A DNA stretch of 52,041 nucleotides, taken from SKPT01 sp040905445. Its GTDB lineage: Bacteria > Planctomycetota > Phycisphaerae > Phycisphaerales > Phycisphaeraceae. The notes below the pieces were generated by a model that did not search any database, was not told the origin of the DNA, and saw nothing but the letters and a program-made list of their open reading frames with translations. Position numbers and translations under genes: made by a program. Below are positions 24,961 to 32,048 of this stretch, piece after piece (the first letter of the stretch is position 1; each line of letters opens with the position of its first letter). The stretch spans positions 1 through 52,041 of the forward strand of contig JBBDRN010000012.1 of NCBI GenBank assembly GCA_040905445.1, given 5' to 3'.

Positions 24961-24966
24961 TATCCT
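24961..24966 (+). promoter_or_regulatory. Candidate -10 element (TATCCT) of a leaderless promoter
   Basis: It ends 7 nt before the ATG of trpC at 24974; no Shine-Dalgarno sequence intervenes. Confidence 0.42.
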
Positions 24967-24973
24967 TGAAGCA

Positions 24974-25780
24974 ATGACCGACGTGCTCGCGCATATCGTG
25001 GCGGACAAGCGAAGGGAGGTCGCGCAATCGCGGCAGGACCGGCCGATCGAGCGGCTCCAGGAGCTTGCCGAGGCCAGCCCCGAGCCGCGCAACTTCTTCG
25101 CCGCCGTGACCCGCCCGCGCAACCGCCTGCGGGTCATCGCCGAGATCAAGAAGGCCAGCCCGTCGGCCGGGGTCATCCGCCCCGACTTCGACCCGGTGGC
25201 CATCGCCCGCGCCTACCACGAGGCGGGCGCCGCCGCGATCAGTTGCCTGACCGACGCGAAGTATTTCCAGGGCTCGCTCGCCTACATCGCCCAGATCAAG
25301 GAGGCCGTGCCGCTGCCGGTGCTGCGCAAGGACTTCATCATCGACCCCTACCAGGTGTACGAAGCCCGCGCCGCCGGCGCCGACGCGATCCTGCTCATCG
25401 CCGAGTGTTTGGAGGAGGCGGAGTTGATCGACCTGCTGATTCTCGCGACGCACCTGAAGCTCACGACGCTCGTCGAGGTGCACGAGGTCGAATCCCTGCT
25501 GCGCGTGCGGCCGCACCTCGGCTTCCCGCACCCGCAGTACACGCTGCTGGGCATCAACAACCGCGACCTGAAATCCATGACCACCGACATCAGCCACACG
25601 TTCCGCCTGCTGGAGATGGTCGAGCTGCCGGACATCGTGGTCAGTGAGTCGGGCATCCGCACGCGTCAGGACGTCGCCAGGCTCCGTCAGGCCGGCGTCC
25701 ACCGCATCCTCGTCGGCGAGCACCTCATGCGCCAACCCGACGTCGGGCAGGCCCTGCGCGAGCTCATCGGCCAGTCGTAG
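24974..25780 (+). CDS. trpC: Indole-3-glycerol-phosphate synthase TrpC
   Basis: 268 residues, a complete (beta/alpha)8 barrel. Motifs in order: VIAEIKKASPSAGVI (catalytic Lys of the first strand), AAISCLTDAKYFQGS, VLRKDFIIDPYQVYEARAAG, AILLIAECL, TLVEVHEVESL, LGINNRDLKSM and IVVSESGI. The enzyme closes the indole ring from carboxyphenylaminodeoxyribulose phosphate in tryptophan synthesis. It stands alone, without other trp genes. aroF, which feeds the same pathway, is 3.7 kb downstream with its own attenuator. The start is set by the conserved N-terminal VLAHIVADKRREV and the TATCCT box. Confidence 0.95.
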   Translation: MTDVLAHIVADKRREVAQSRQDRPIERLQELAEASPEPRNFFAAVTRPRNRLRVIAEIKKASPSAGVIRPDFDPVAIARAYHEAGAAAISCLTDAKYFQGSLAYIAQIKEAVPLPVLRKDFIIDPYQVYEARAAGADAILLIAECLEEAELIDLLILATHLKLTTLVEVHEVESLLRVRPHLGFPHPQYTLLGINNRDLKSMTTDISHTFRLLEMVELPDIVVSESGIRTRQDVARLRQAGVHRILVGEHLMRQPDVGQALRELIGQS

Positions 25781-25788
25781 GCCGCCTC

Positions 25789-25809
25789 GCAGGGTCCGCT
25801 GTGCGGACC
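25789..25809 (+). repeat. REP-like palindrome, family I
   Basis: GCAGGGTCCGCTGTGCGGACC, 8 bp after the trpC stop. Stem GGTCCGC/GCGGACC. Confidence 0.75.
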
Positions 25810-25851
25810 TCCCCTGTCTCGGCCACCAGCGCCCTCCCGCAGGAGCAGAAT

Positions 25852-25953
25852 CAGCCGCAGATGAACACGGATGACCACAGGTAAGACGGAAATGGCGGTC
25901 CGGTCCGCACCGTCTCCGGCCAATCCCTGTTCATCTGCATCCATCTGTGGCTA
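25852..25953. repeat. Inverted pair of 'CAGATGAACACGGATG' word repeats
   Basis: Left: CCGCAGATGAACACGGATG (from 25855). Right, inverted: TGTTCATCTGCATCCATCTG (from 25928). About 50 bp lie between them. They fill the 245-bp gap between trpC and the GH67-like gene together with a REP copy. Confidence 0.55.
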
Positions 25954-26025
25954 CTCTTCCGCTATCCTTGGCCCATCGCCCACCCGCCTCGGCCAAGCGG
26001 CGTGCGCCCCCACCGCAGGTGTTCC

Positions 26026-27690
26026 ATGCTCAAGCTCGCGACGATCATCGACAACCCCGGCGAGCCGGAGGTCCAGACCCGCTACCGCGACCCCCAGCAG
26101 CTCAAGCAGTTGGGTTACACCGGCATCGCCGTCTACGAATCCACGGCGCTGTCCGGCCTCGAGACCGCCGACGTCGTCGCCTCGGCCGAGCTTCGCCGGT
26201 GGGTGACGGCCCAGATCGAGCGCGTCGGCCGGGCCATCGACGACGCCCACCGCGCCGGGCTGGCGGTGTACTTCTTCTATGACGCGCTCGTCCTGCCCAC
26301 CGATCTGGTCGAGCGCCAGGCGGCCGCGCTGACCTGCCGCCACCGCCCCGGCGTCCTCTGCCCGGCGAGCGATCATGCCCTGGACCTCTCGGTCCAGGCG
26401 CTGCGCGCGATGCTCGAGCGCTGGCCCCACGCCGCGGGCGTCGTGCTCCGCTTCGGCGAAACCGACGCCGCCCGCCTGCCCCACCTCGTCGGCAACGACA
26501 TCTACACGCCTCACTGTCCGCGCTGCAGCCAGCTCGGCCGGGCCGACCGCATCGTCGCCCTGCTGACCCGCTTCCATGAGATCGTCGTCAACGAGCAGTC
26601 CAGGCAGCTCATCGCCCGCGCGTGGAATGTCCGGCCCAACGGCATGCACGATTCCGTCGAGCTCGCGCGCACCGTCGCCGATCGCCTCCCCGTCGCCCCG
26701 GCGGGCGAGGAAGACCGCCTGCTGCTCTCCTTCAAGTTCACCCACACCGACTTCTGGCGCTACCAGCGCTGGAACCCCGCCAGCCTCGTGTGCGGCAACC
26801 GCCCCATCCTCTACGAGCTGCAATGCCAGCGCGAGTTCGAGGGCAAAGGCGGCGTGCCCAACTGGCAGGTCGGCCTCTGGCGCGACGGCAATCCCGAGTC
26901 GCGCAGCGACAGCGAGCCGGCCGGACTGGCGCATGTCGCCGACCATGTGAACCTCGCCGGCGTCTGGGCGTGGGTGCGCGGCGGCGGCTGGGGCGGGCCC
27001 TTCGTCTCCAACGAAACCTGGATCGACGCCAACGTCTTCGCCGCCCCGCTCCTGGCCGACGATCCGACGATCGAGCTGGCGGCGCTGGCCCATCGCTGGG
27101 TGGATGAGCGGTTGCGCGTCGCCGACCCGGCGGTGCGCGGTGTCATCGTCGACATCCTCGAACGCTCGCCCGAGTTCGTGCGCGACGCGTTCTACATCGG
27201 CCCGTTCGCCCGCGGCCGCAAAGACCCCTGGCACCCCGCGGCGGACTGGATTCAGGACGACCTCGTCGACGCCCAGGCTGCGTGGCGCATCGTCCAGCGA
27301 TTGCCCGAGCCGCAGCTCGATCGCGTCGTGCAGGAAAAGCGCGCCGCCGCGGATGCCGTCAGCAACGCCCGCGCCAGCCTGCAGCGCCTCGCCGGCGAGC
27401 GCGGCGATGCAACGGTCGAACAGCTCGTCAACACGCTCACCTACACCGAGTCGCTCTTTGAAGCGCTCCGCGACCTGCTGCACGGGCTCGTGGCCTATCG
27501 GCGATACCTCAAGCAACACAGCGGCGCGGCCGCGGAGACCGCCCGCCAGAAGCTGCTGGCTGCGCAATCCCACTGGAACCACCACACCCAGCGCCACGGC
27601 TCACTGCCCGGCACGGCCACGGCCTTCCGCGAAGCCAACTTCTGGGAGCTGACCCAGCAAATCCTCGGCGAACTCGCCAGCAGCACGTAG
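26026..27690 (+). CDS. GH67-like glycoside hydrolase (alpha-glucuronidase-related), substrate unknown
   Basis: 554 residues from ATG 26026. The layout suggests an (alpha/beta)8 catalytic barrel: GYTGIAVYEST, VVLRFGETDAARLPHLVGND, then PHCPRC. From about residue 200 the pattern resembles GH67: LIARAWNVRPN, LLLSFKFTHTDFWRYQRWNP, LYELQCQREFEGKG (compare MEFQITQEYLG in alpha-glucuronidases) and an aromatic WAWVRGGGWGGPFVSNETW segment, then a helical C-terminal domain. No signal peptide is visible, so it would act in the cytoplasm. The assignment rests on short pattern matches, so the family is tentative. Its TAG stop is the first part of a degenerate family-I REP. Confidence 0.55.
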   Translation: MLKLATIIDNPGEPEVQTRYRDPQQLKQLGYTGIAVYESTALSGLETADVVASAELRRWVTAQIERVGRAIDDAHRAGLAVYFFYDALVLPTDLVERQAAALTCRHRPGVLCPASDHALDLSVQALRAMLERWPHAAGVVLRFGETDAARLPHLVGNDIYTPHCPRCSQLGRADRIVALLTRFHEIVVNEQSRQLIARAWNVRPNGMHDSVELARTVADRLPVAPAGEEDRLLLSFKFTHTDFWRYQRWNPASLVCGNRPILYELQCQREFEGKGGVPNWQVGLWRDGNPESRSDSEPAGLAHVADHVNLAGVWAWVRGGGWGGPFVSNETWIDANVFAAPLLADDPTIELAALAHRWVDERLRVADPAVRGVIVDILERSPEFVRDAFYIGPFARGRKDPWHPAADWIQDDLVDAQAAWRIVQRLPEPQLDRVVQEKRAAADAVSNARASLQRLAGERGDATVEQLVNTLTYTESLFEALRDLLHGLVAYRRYLKQHSGAAAETARQKLLAAQSHWNHHTQRHGSLPGTATAFREANFWELTQQILGELASST

Positions 27691-27708
27691 GACCCGCTGT
27701 GCGAACCT
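27688..27708 (+). repeat. Degenerate REP, family I, overlapping the stop codon
   Basis: GTAGGACCCGCTGTGCGAACC. The TAG at 27688-27690 is the stop codon of the GH67-like gene. A second, more degenerate copy in the other direction ends CCCTAC at about 27740. Confidence 0.6.
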
Positions 27709-27736
27709 ACTCCCCAGAAGGTCCGGACCGCACACC

Positions 27737-28129
27737 CTACGACGCATCCGCCTGCTTCTTCGCCTTCTTCTGCGCCACCCGCTCCGCCTTCTCGATCAGC
27801 TCGGCAAAACGTCGATCCTCCATCCCCAGCTTCTGGGCGAAGTGCTGGAGGATCACCCGTTGCTCGAGCGTAATCTCTCCGTCCGCCGCCGCGACGGCCA
27901 GCATCTTGCCCACCGCCGGCTCCGGGTCCTCCCGTGCCGCCAGGTACTGCTCCTGGTAGAAGTCCTGGTCTTCGCGGGCGCGGTTGATCATCGCCTGCAG
28001 CGACGCCGCCCCGACGCCCGCGTCGAACGCGAGCGCTTCGAGCAGCGGGCGCTCCTGGTCGCAGATCTCCCGATCCAGCCCCGCCAGGCAGCAGGCGGCA
28101 CGCAGCAGATCAACACGGCTCGTTGGCAT
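27737..28129 (-). CDS. TerB-like (tellurite-resistance TerB fold) protein
   Basis: 130 residues, all-helical. LLRAACCLAGLDREICDQER and PLLEAL open the fold, and AVGKMLAVAAADGEITLEQR, then VILQHFAQKLG forms the second half, with the A-x-A-D-G-E-I pattern seen in TerB-type modules that may bind metal through the Asp/Glu pair. The C-terminal tail is Lys-rich (AQKKAKKQADAS). The function of stand-alone TerB proteins is unknown; no ter genes are near. The start has AGGAGGTCGCC directly upstream, one of the strongest ribosome-binding sites in the window. Confidence 0.72.
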   Translation of the reverse strand: MPTSRVDLLRAACCLAGLDREICDQERPLLEALAFDAGVGAASLQAMINRAREDQDFYQEQYLAAREDPEPAVGKMLAVAAADGEITLEQRVILQHFAQKLGMEDRRFAELIEKAERVAQKKAKKQADAS

Positions 28130-28495
28130 GGCGACCTCCTGAAGGGAACAACCGGCGCCATCATCATAACCGGCCTCCCGCCAGCGGTCGCGGGGGCGGC
28201 TTCCCCGCTGAATCCCTCCTGATCCTGATTCCTAGGCTCTGGCCGAAAACGTCGTACGGCGGGTGCTACTGGCGGCTTGTCCACCAGTGTGCGCGCGTGG
28301 CGCCCAGGCACTGGTGGGCGAGCCACCAGTGGCACACCTCTTCGGACGAAGCCTAATCCTGCCTCACTCCCCGGTCCGCGACCCGGGCGAGATCCGGAAG
28401 ATTAGGAACCAGGATCAGGATTAGGAGGGGGAAGGGGAGGGGAGCCCTGGATTAACCCTTGACATCCCTTCGGACGATGTCATACTCACAGTGTC
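28130..28495. other. Intergenic stretch with REP pair and word repeats; ends in the aroF promoter
   Basis: 366 bp without a gene. It contains CCTGATCCTGATTCC (about 28218) and its inverted counterpart AACCAGGATCAGGATTAGG (about 28408), which flank two inverted palindromes: GGGTGCTACTGGCGGCTTGT (from 28260) and a 9-bp stem CACTGGTGG/CCACCAGTG (28309-28317, 28323-28331). The last 40 bp hold the promoter of the aroF leader. Confidence 0.65.
28459..28486 (+). promoter_or_regulatory. Sigma-70 promoter of the aroF attenuator
   Basis: The -35 hexamer is a perfect TTGACA (28459-28464); the -10 is CATACT (28481-28486) with a 16-bp spacer. Expected transcript start is about 28493, only a few bases before the leader-peptide ATG at 28496. 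Confidence 0.75.
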
Positions 28496-28570
28496 ATGCA
28501 TGCCCACAGCTTCTTTTTTGGCTACTTCTGGTTCAGCCCCGCGCACGCCGCGATGGGTTCGACCCTGTAG
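28496..28570 (+). CDS. Aromatic leader peptide of aroF (attenuation)
   Basis: A 24-codon ORF too short for routine gene calls. It starts ATG CAT GCC CAC and contains the run SFFFGYFWF: five Phe, one Tyr and one Trp within nine codons (28508-28534), then SPAHAAMGSTL and TAG. Such clustering of end-product codons is the hallmark of attenuation leader peptides (pheL, trpL types). The gene behind it is DAHP synthase, whose pathway makes precisely these three amino acids. Its ATG is nearly at the predicted transcript start, resembling the leaderless trpL peptides of alphaproteobacteria. Ribosome stalling at the run would leave 28549-28558 free to form the antiterminator. Confidence 0.85.
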   Translation: MHAHSFFFGYFWFSPAHAAMGSTL

Positions 28571-28636
28571 CCGACGCTTGACACAAGCCCACGGAAACAG
28601 ACGACCCTGACGCGGCTCACGCGGCAGGGTTTTTTT
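28549..28636 (+). promoter_or_regulatory. aroF attenuator: antiterminator and intrinsic terminator
   Basis: Terminator: ACCCTG (28604-28609) with CAGGGT (28625-28630) and CGCG (28611-28614) with CGCG (28620-28623), one mismatch, 5-nt loop, then seven T (28630-28636). Antiterminator: CGCG (28549-28552) and GGGT (28555-28558) at the end of the leader ORF can pair with CGCG (28611-28614) and ACCC (28604-28607), which disrupts the terminator. A ribosome reaching the stop codon at 28568 would cover 28549-28558. A GCTTG-ACA-CAAGC hairpin (28576-28588) lies between. Confidence 0.78.
28604..28636 (+). terminator. Intrinsic terminator ahead of aroF
   Basis: The GC-rich stem and seven-T tail described in the attenuator; it ends 21 nt before the aroF ATG. 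Confidence 0.88.
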
Positions 28637-28657
28637 ATTGACTCAAGGAGCAGCGCC

Positions 28658-29692
28658 ATGATCGTCGTCATGAAGCCCGAGGCTACCGAGCAGCAGGTCG
28701 ACCACGTCTGCGACCTCATCCGCGAGATGGGCCTGACCGACCACGTCATCCACGGCACAGAGCTCGTCGTCGTCGCCGCCATCGGCGAAGACCGACGCAA
28801 GGATCAGGGCCGCGTCGAGCAGGCGCCCGGCGTCGATCGCGTCATGCGCGTCCTCGCCCCCTACAAGCTCGCCGCCTACGAGACGCGCAAGCAGCGCACG
28901 CAGGTCCGCCTCAACGACAACTGCATCATCGGCTCGAGCGAGATCGCCATCATCGCCGGCCCATGCAGCGTCGAGGGCGAGGAAGCGCTCTTCGCCGCCG
29001 CCGACGCCGCCCGCGCCGCCGGCGCCCACGCCCTGCGCGGCGGGGCGTTCAAGCCCCGCACCAACCCCTACAGCTTTCAGGGACTCGGCGAGGAGGGGCT
29101 GAAAATCCTTGCCGAGGCGCGCAATCGCACCGGGCTCGCCGTCGTCACGGAGGTCATCACCCCCGACGACGTCGACCTCGTCGCCGACTACGCCGACTGC
29201 CTGCAGATCGGCACGCGCAACGCGCAGAACTTCAAGCTGCTCGAAGCCGCGGGCGGCCAGCCCAAGCCCGTCCTCTACAAGCGCGGCATGAGCATGACCA
29301 TCGACGAATACCTGCAGGCCAGCGAGTACATCCTCGCCGCGGGCAACGAGCAGGTGATCCTCTGCGAGCGCGGCGTGCGCACGTTCGAGGACCACACGCG
29401 CAACACCCTCTCCCTCTCCGCGATCCCCGAGCTGCACGAGCGCACCCACCTGCCTGTGATCGTCGACCCTTCGCAGGGCACTGGCCACGCCCGCCTCGTC
29501 CCCGCCATGTCCCGTGCAGCCGTCGCCGCCGGTGCCGACGGCCTCATCATCGAAACGCACCCCGACCCCGAGCACGCCATGACCGACGGGGCGCAGTCGA
29601 TCACGCCCGCCGTGCTCGCGGACCTGATTCGCAGCGTCGGGCGCGTCGCGGAGGCGGTCGATCGCACCTGCCGCGCCCCGACAACCGTGTAG
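28658..29692 (+). CDS. aroF: 3-deoxy-7-phosphoheptulonate synthase (DAHP synthase, type I-beta)
   Basis: 344 residues. An N-terminal ferredoxin-like regulatory domain (IVVMKPEATEQQVDHVCDLI) is followed by the KdsA/AroG-type barrel: IIAGPCSVEGEEAL (98-111), GGAFKPRTNPYSFQGLG (128-144), VTEVI, QIGTRNAQNFKLL, VLYKRGMSMTI, ILCERGVRTFE and VIVDPSQGTGHARLV. The enzyme condenses phosphoenolpyruvate and erythrose-4-phosphate, the first step of aromatic amino-acid synthesis. The N-terminal domain type usually confers feedback control. AAGGAG lies 7 nt before the ATG. Expression appears to be controlled by the leader-peptide attenuator directly upstream. Its TAG stop forms part of a family-I REP. Confidence 0.95.
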   Translation: MIVVMKPEATEQQVDHVCDLIREMGLTDHVIHGTELVVVAAIGEDRRKDQGRVEQAPGVDRVMRVLAPYKLAAYETRKQRTQVRLNDNCIIGSSEIAIIAGPCSVEGEEALFAAADAARAAGAHALRGGAFKPRTNPYSFQGLGEEGLKILAEARNRTGLAVVTEVITPDDVDLVADYADCLQIGTRNAQNFKLLEAAGGQPKPVLYKRGMSMTIDEYLQASEYILAAGNEQVILCERGVRTFEDHTRNTLSLSAIPELHERTHLPVIVDPSQGTGHARLVPAMSRAAVAAGADGLIIETHPDPEHAMTDGAQSITPAVLADLIRSVGRVAEAVDRTCRAPTTV

Positions 29693-29708
29693 GGTCCGCT
29701 GTGCGGAC
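29689..29708 (+). repeat. REP-like palindrome, family I, overlapping the aroF stop
   Basis: GTAGGGTCCGCTGTGCGGAC; the TAG at 29690-29692 is the aroF stop codon. Confidence 0.75.
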
Positions 29709-29747
29709 ATCGTCGGATTCCAACGCCGTGAGCCTCCGCCCGCCGAT

Positions 29748-29753
29748 TACAAT
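29748..29753 (+). promoter_or_regulatory. Candidate -10 element (TACAAT) of a leaderless promoter
   Basis: It ends 6 nt before the ATG at 29760. Confidence 0.48.
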
Positions 29754-29759
29754 CCCCCG

Positions 29760-30281
29760 ATGAGCATCACCCGGATCCAGGCCGCCTACCTCGCCGACAC
29801 CGCCCGCGTTGTCGGGCAGGTCAGCCTCGCCGCAAACGCCAACCTCTGGTACGGCGCCGTCATCCGCGGCGACGTCGCGCCCGTCAGCGTCGGCGAGGGC
29901 ACCAACATCCAGGACAACGCCGTCGTCCACTGCGACTCCGACGCGCCCAACGTCATCGGCGCCCACGTCAGCATCGGCCATGGCGCGATCGTCCACGGCC
30001 GGGTGGTGGGCGACGGCTCGCTCGTGGGCATGCACGCCACCGTGCTCGGCGAGACCGTCATCGGCGACGGCTGCCTCATCGCCGCCGGCGCGCTCGTCCC
30101 GCCGGGGCTCAACGTGCCCGATGGCCACGTCGTGATGGGCGTCCCCGGCCGGATCGTTCGGCCCGTCACCGGCGAGGAGCGCGAATACCTGCGATGGCTC
30201 GCCCCCCATTACGTCGAGCTGGCACAGCGGCACGCCCAGCAGCCCGACGACGCACGCGTGCGCCGCTGGCCCGCGACGTGA
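29760..30281 (+). CDS. Gamma-class carbonic anhydrase-like hexapeptide-repeat protein
   Basis: 173 residues with the left-handed beta-helix repeat: ANLWYGAVIRGDVAPVSVGE and GTNIQDNAVVHCDS, IGAHVSIGHGAIVHGRVVGD, SLVGMHATVLGETVIGDGCL and IAAGALVPPGLNVPDGHVVM, ending GVPGRIVRPVTGEE. The His residues at VVHCD, IGHGAIVHG and GMHA match the three Zn/Fe ligands of gamma carbonic anhydrases (YrdA/PaaY branch). The protein should be a cytoplasmic trimer; whether it is active on CO2 or is an acyl-CoA related homologue is uncertain. Leaderless-type promoter. Confidence 0.88.
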   Translation: MSITRIQAAYLADTARVVGQVSLAANANLWYGAVIRGDVAPVSVGEGTNIQDNAVVHCDSDAPNVIGAHVSIGHGAIVHGRVVGDGSLVGMHATVLGETVIGDGCLIAAGALVPPGLNVPDGHVVMGVPGRIVRPVTGEEREYLRWLAPHYVELAQRHAQQPDDARVRRWPAT

Positions 30282-30379
30282 CACCACACCGCTTCCCTCC
30301 CCGCCGCTTCGAGGGAGGGGCCGCCTCCCGCCTCTCGGTTTGCGTGCCGCCCCCGCCCCGCCATAATCATCACCGGACC

Positions 30380-31303
30380 ATGACGAGCCTGACCTCCGAA
30401 CAACCTGCCGCCAGCTTGGCGGAGCGTGTCACGTTGCTCGCCGGCGACATCAAGCTCGCCCACACGGTCTTCGCCCTCCCCTTCGCCGTGCTGGCGACCT
30501 TCCTCGCCGCCGGGTCGGTCGGCCGCTGGCCCCACCCGGGCGAGCTGGGCCTGATCGTCGTGTGCATGGTGCTCGGCCGCACCGTCGCGATGGCGGTCAA
30601 CCGCTGGGCCGACGCCCGGATCGACGCGACGAACCCGCGGACGGCCGGGCGGGCGATTCCACGCGGGGCCCTGTCGGAGCGCTTCGTCCTGCAGTCGGCC
30701 ATCGTGTGCGCGCTGGGGTTGGTGGCGGGGGCAAGCGGGTTCTGGTGGGTCTACGCCAACCCCTGGCCGATGCTGCTCTCGCCGCTCGTCGTCTTCTACC
30801 TCGCGGCCTACAGCTTCACCAAGCGCATCACCTGGGTCTGTCACCTCATCCTTGGCGGCGCGCTCGCGCTCAGCCCGCTCGCCGCCTCGCTCGCCCTCGA
30901 GCCCGCTTACCTCGCTCGCCCGCCGGTCTACCTGCTGGCGGGCATGGTCCTCTGCTGGGTGGCCGGCTTCGACATCATCTACGCCCTGCAGGACCGCAAC
31001 GTCGACCGCGAGCAAGGGCTCTACTCGATTCCCGCGCGCTTCGGCGCGGGCGGCGCGCTCTGGTTCAGCGGCGTGCTGCACGCTGGCGCGTCGGCGCTGC
31101 TCGTCGCCGTGACGCTGGCGAGCGGGTTGCTGGGGGCCTGGTTCGCCGCCGCGTGTGCGGCCGCGATCGTGCTCCTGCTCATCGAGCACGCCCTCGTCTG
31201 GGGCTCACGCACCAACCACCTCAACGTGGCGTTCTTCACCATCAACGGCGTCATCAGCCTGCTGCTCGGCGCCGCCGGCGTCGTCGACGTTCTGCTCGCG
31301 TAG
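30380..31303 (+). CDS. UbiA-family prenyltransferase (4-hydroxybenzoate / menaquinone-futalosine type)
   Basis: 307 residues from ATG 30380, with eight or nine transmembrane helices. The two Asp-rich prenyl-diphosphate motifs are present: NRWADARIDATNPRTAGRAI (74-93) and YALQDRNVDREQGLYSIPAR. The enzyme attaches a polyprenyl chain to an aromatic ring. In planctomycetes such genes usually serve menaquinone synthesis through the futalosine route (MqnP), so that is the likeliest role; 4-hydroxybenzoate is the alternative. CATAAT lies 12 nt upstream, suggesting a very short leader. The frame is open back to 30194 without support. The TAG stop is followed by REP sequence. Confidence 0.85.
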   Translation: MTSLTSEQPAASLAERVTLLAGDIKLAHTVFALPFAVLATFLAAGSVGRWPHPGELGLIVVCMVLGRTVAMAVNRWADARIDATNPRTAGRAIPRGALSERFVLQSAIVCALGLVAGASGFWWVYANPWPMLLSPLVVFYLAAYSFTKRITWVCHLILGGALALSPLAASLALEPAYLARPPVYLLAGMVLCWVAGFDIIYALQDRNVDREQGLYSIPARFGAGGALWFSGVLHAGASALLVAVTLASGLLGAWFAAACAAAIVLLLIEHALVWGSRTNHLNVAFFTINGVISLLLGAAGVVDVLLA

Positions 31304-31340
31304 GATCCGCGGGGTATGTGGTCCGCACAGCGGACCCTAC
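31300..31340. repeat. Inverted pair of family-I REPs linking two stop codons
   Basis: Left, degenerate: GTAGGATCCGCGGGG, whose TAG (31301-31303) is the UbiA stop. Right, on the minus strand: GTAGGGTCCGCTGTGCGGACC (31340 to 31320), whose TAG (31339-31337) is the stop of the next, convergent gene. Confidence 0.7.
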
Positions 31341-32002
31341 ACCTCCAACTCGCGCAGCGGCACGCCGAGTTCTTCGGCGATCGCGCGGCCGGCCTTGATC
31401 GCCTTGCGGTTGCTGCCGGGCAGCTTCAGCGGATACCGCACGAACGCGCCCTGCTCGTCCCGCGCGACCACCGACAGCTCGCGGTGATTCAGCCGCGTGT
31501 CGCGCGTTTCGTCGCGCCGATACGGCCCGCGCACCTGCACGACGCAGACAATGCGGCGGTGCGGCAGCGTCAACTCGAAACGCGGCAGCGACAGCTTCTG
31601 CCTCGACCGGTCCAGCACGAACGACGCCGGCGTCCGCTCCGCCTTGCGGTTGAGCACGTGGATCAGCCCGATGACCGTCGCCGCGGCGAGCAGGCCCATC
31701 GGCAGCCCGACGACCACCACGCCCGTCTCCAGCCCGTCGAGCCCGTGCTGCATGTACTGGTAGACCGCCCACCCGATCATGGCGAGGATCGGTACCGCCA
31801 GCGACGCCACGACGAACCAGAGCGGGATGGGCGCCGGCTTGACCGCCAACTCCCCCGGCGTGTCGCGAACACGCACCGCGATCACGTCGTTGTCCGCCGC
31901 CACCCAGCTCGCCAACTGCTCGTCGTCCGGCTCGGCGTCGAACTGCTGCGTGGCCGGCGTGTCGGGCGGCTGCGTGAAGTACCCGAGCATCGTCGTGGTC
32001 AT
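31337..32002 (-). CDS. Membrane protein of unknown function
   Basis: 221 residues. The N-terminal 65 residues are soluble and acidic (TPATQQFDAEPDDEQLASWV), followed by two transmembrane helices (IPLWFVVASLAVPILAMIGW and LETGVVVVGLPMGLLAAATV) and a C-terminal soluble domain of about 100 residues with FVLDRSRQKLSLPRFELTLP, then HRRIVCVVQVRG and a helix IKAGRAIAEELGVPL. The C-terminal part resembles the PH-like domains found in bacterial two-TM membrane proteins, but I do not recognise the exact family. GGAG is 8 nt upstream of ATG 32002. Its stop codon lies in a REP element. Confidence 0.62.
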   Translation of the reverse strand: MTTTMLGYFTQPPDTPATQQFDAEPDDEQLASWVAADNDVIAVRVRDTPGELAVKPAPIPLWFVVASLAVPILAMIGWAVYQYMQHGLDGLETGVVVVGLPMGLLAAATVIGLIHVLNRKAERTPASFVLDRSRQKLSLPRFELTLPHRRIVCVVQVRGPYRRDETRDTRLNHRELSVVARDEQGAFVRYPLKLPGSNRKAIKAGRAIAEELGVPLRELEV

Positions 32003-32048
32003 CGCAATGCTCCGTGTCGGCCGAAACCGGATCCGTCGGCCGCAGGCA

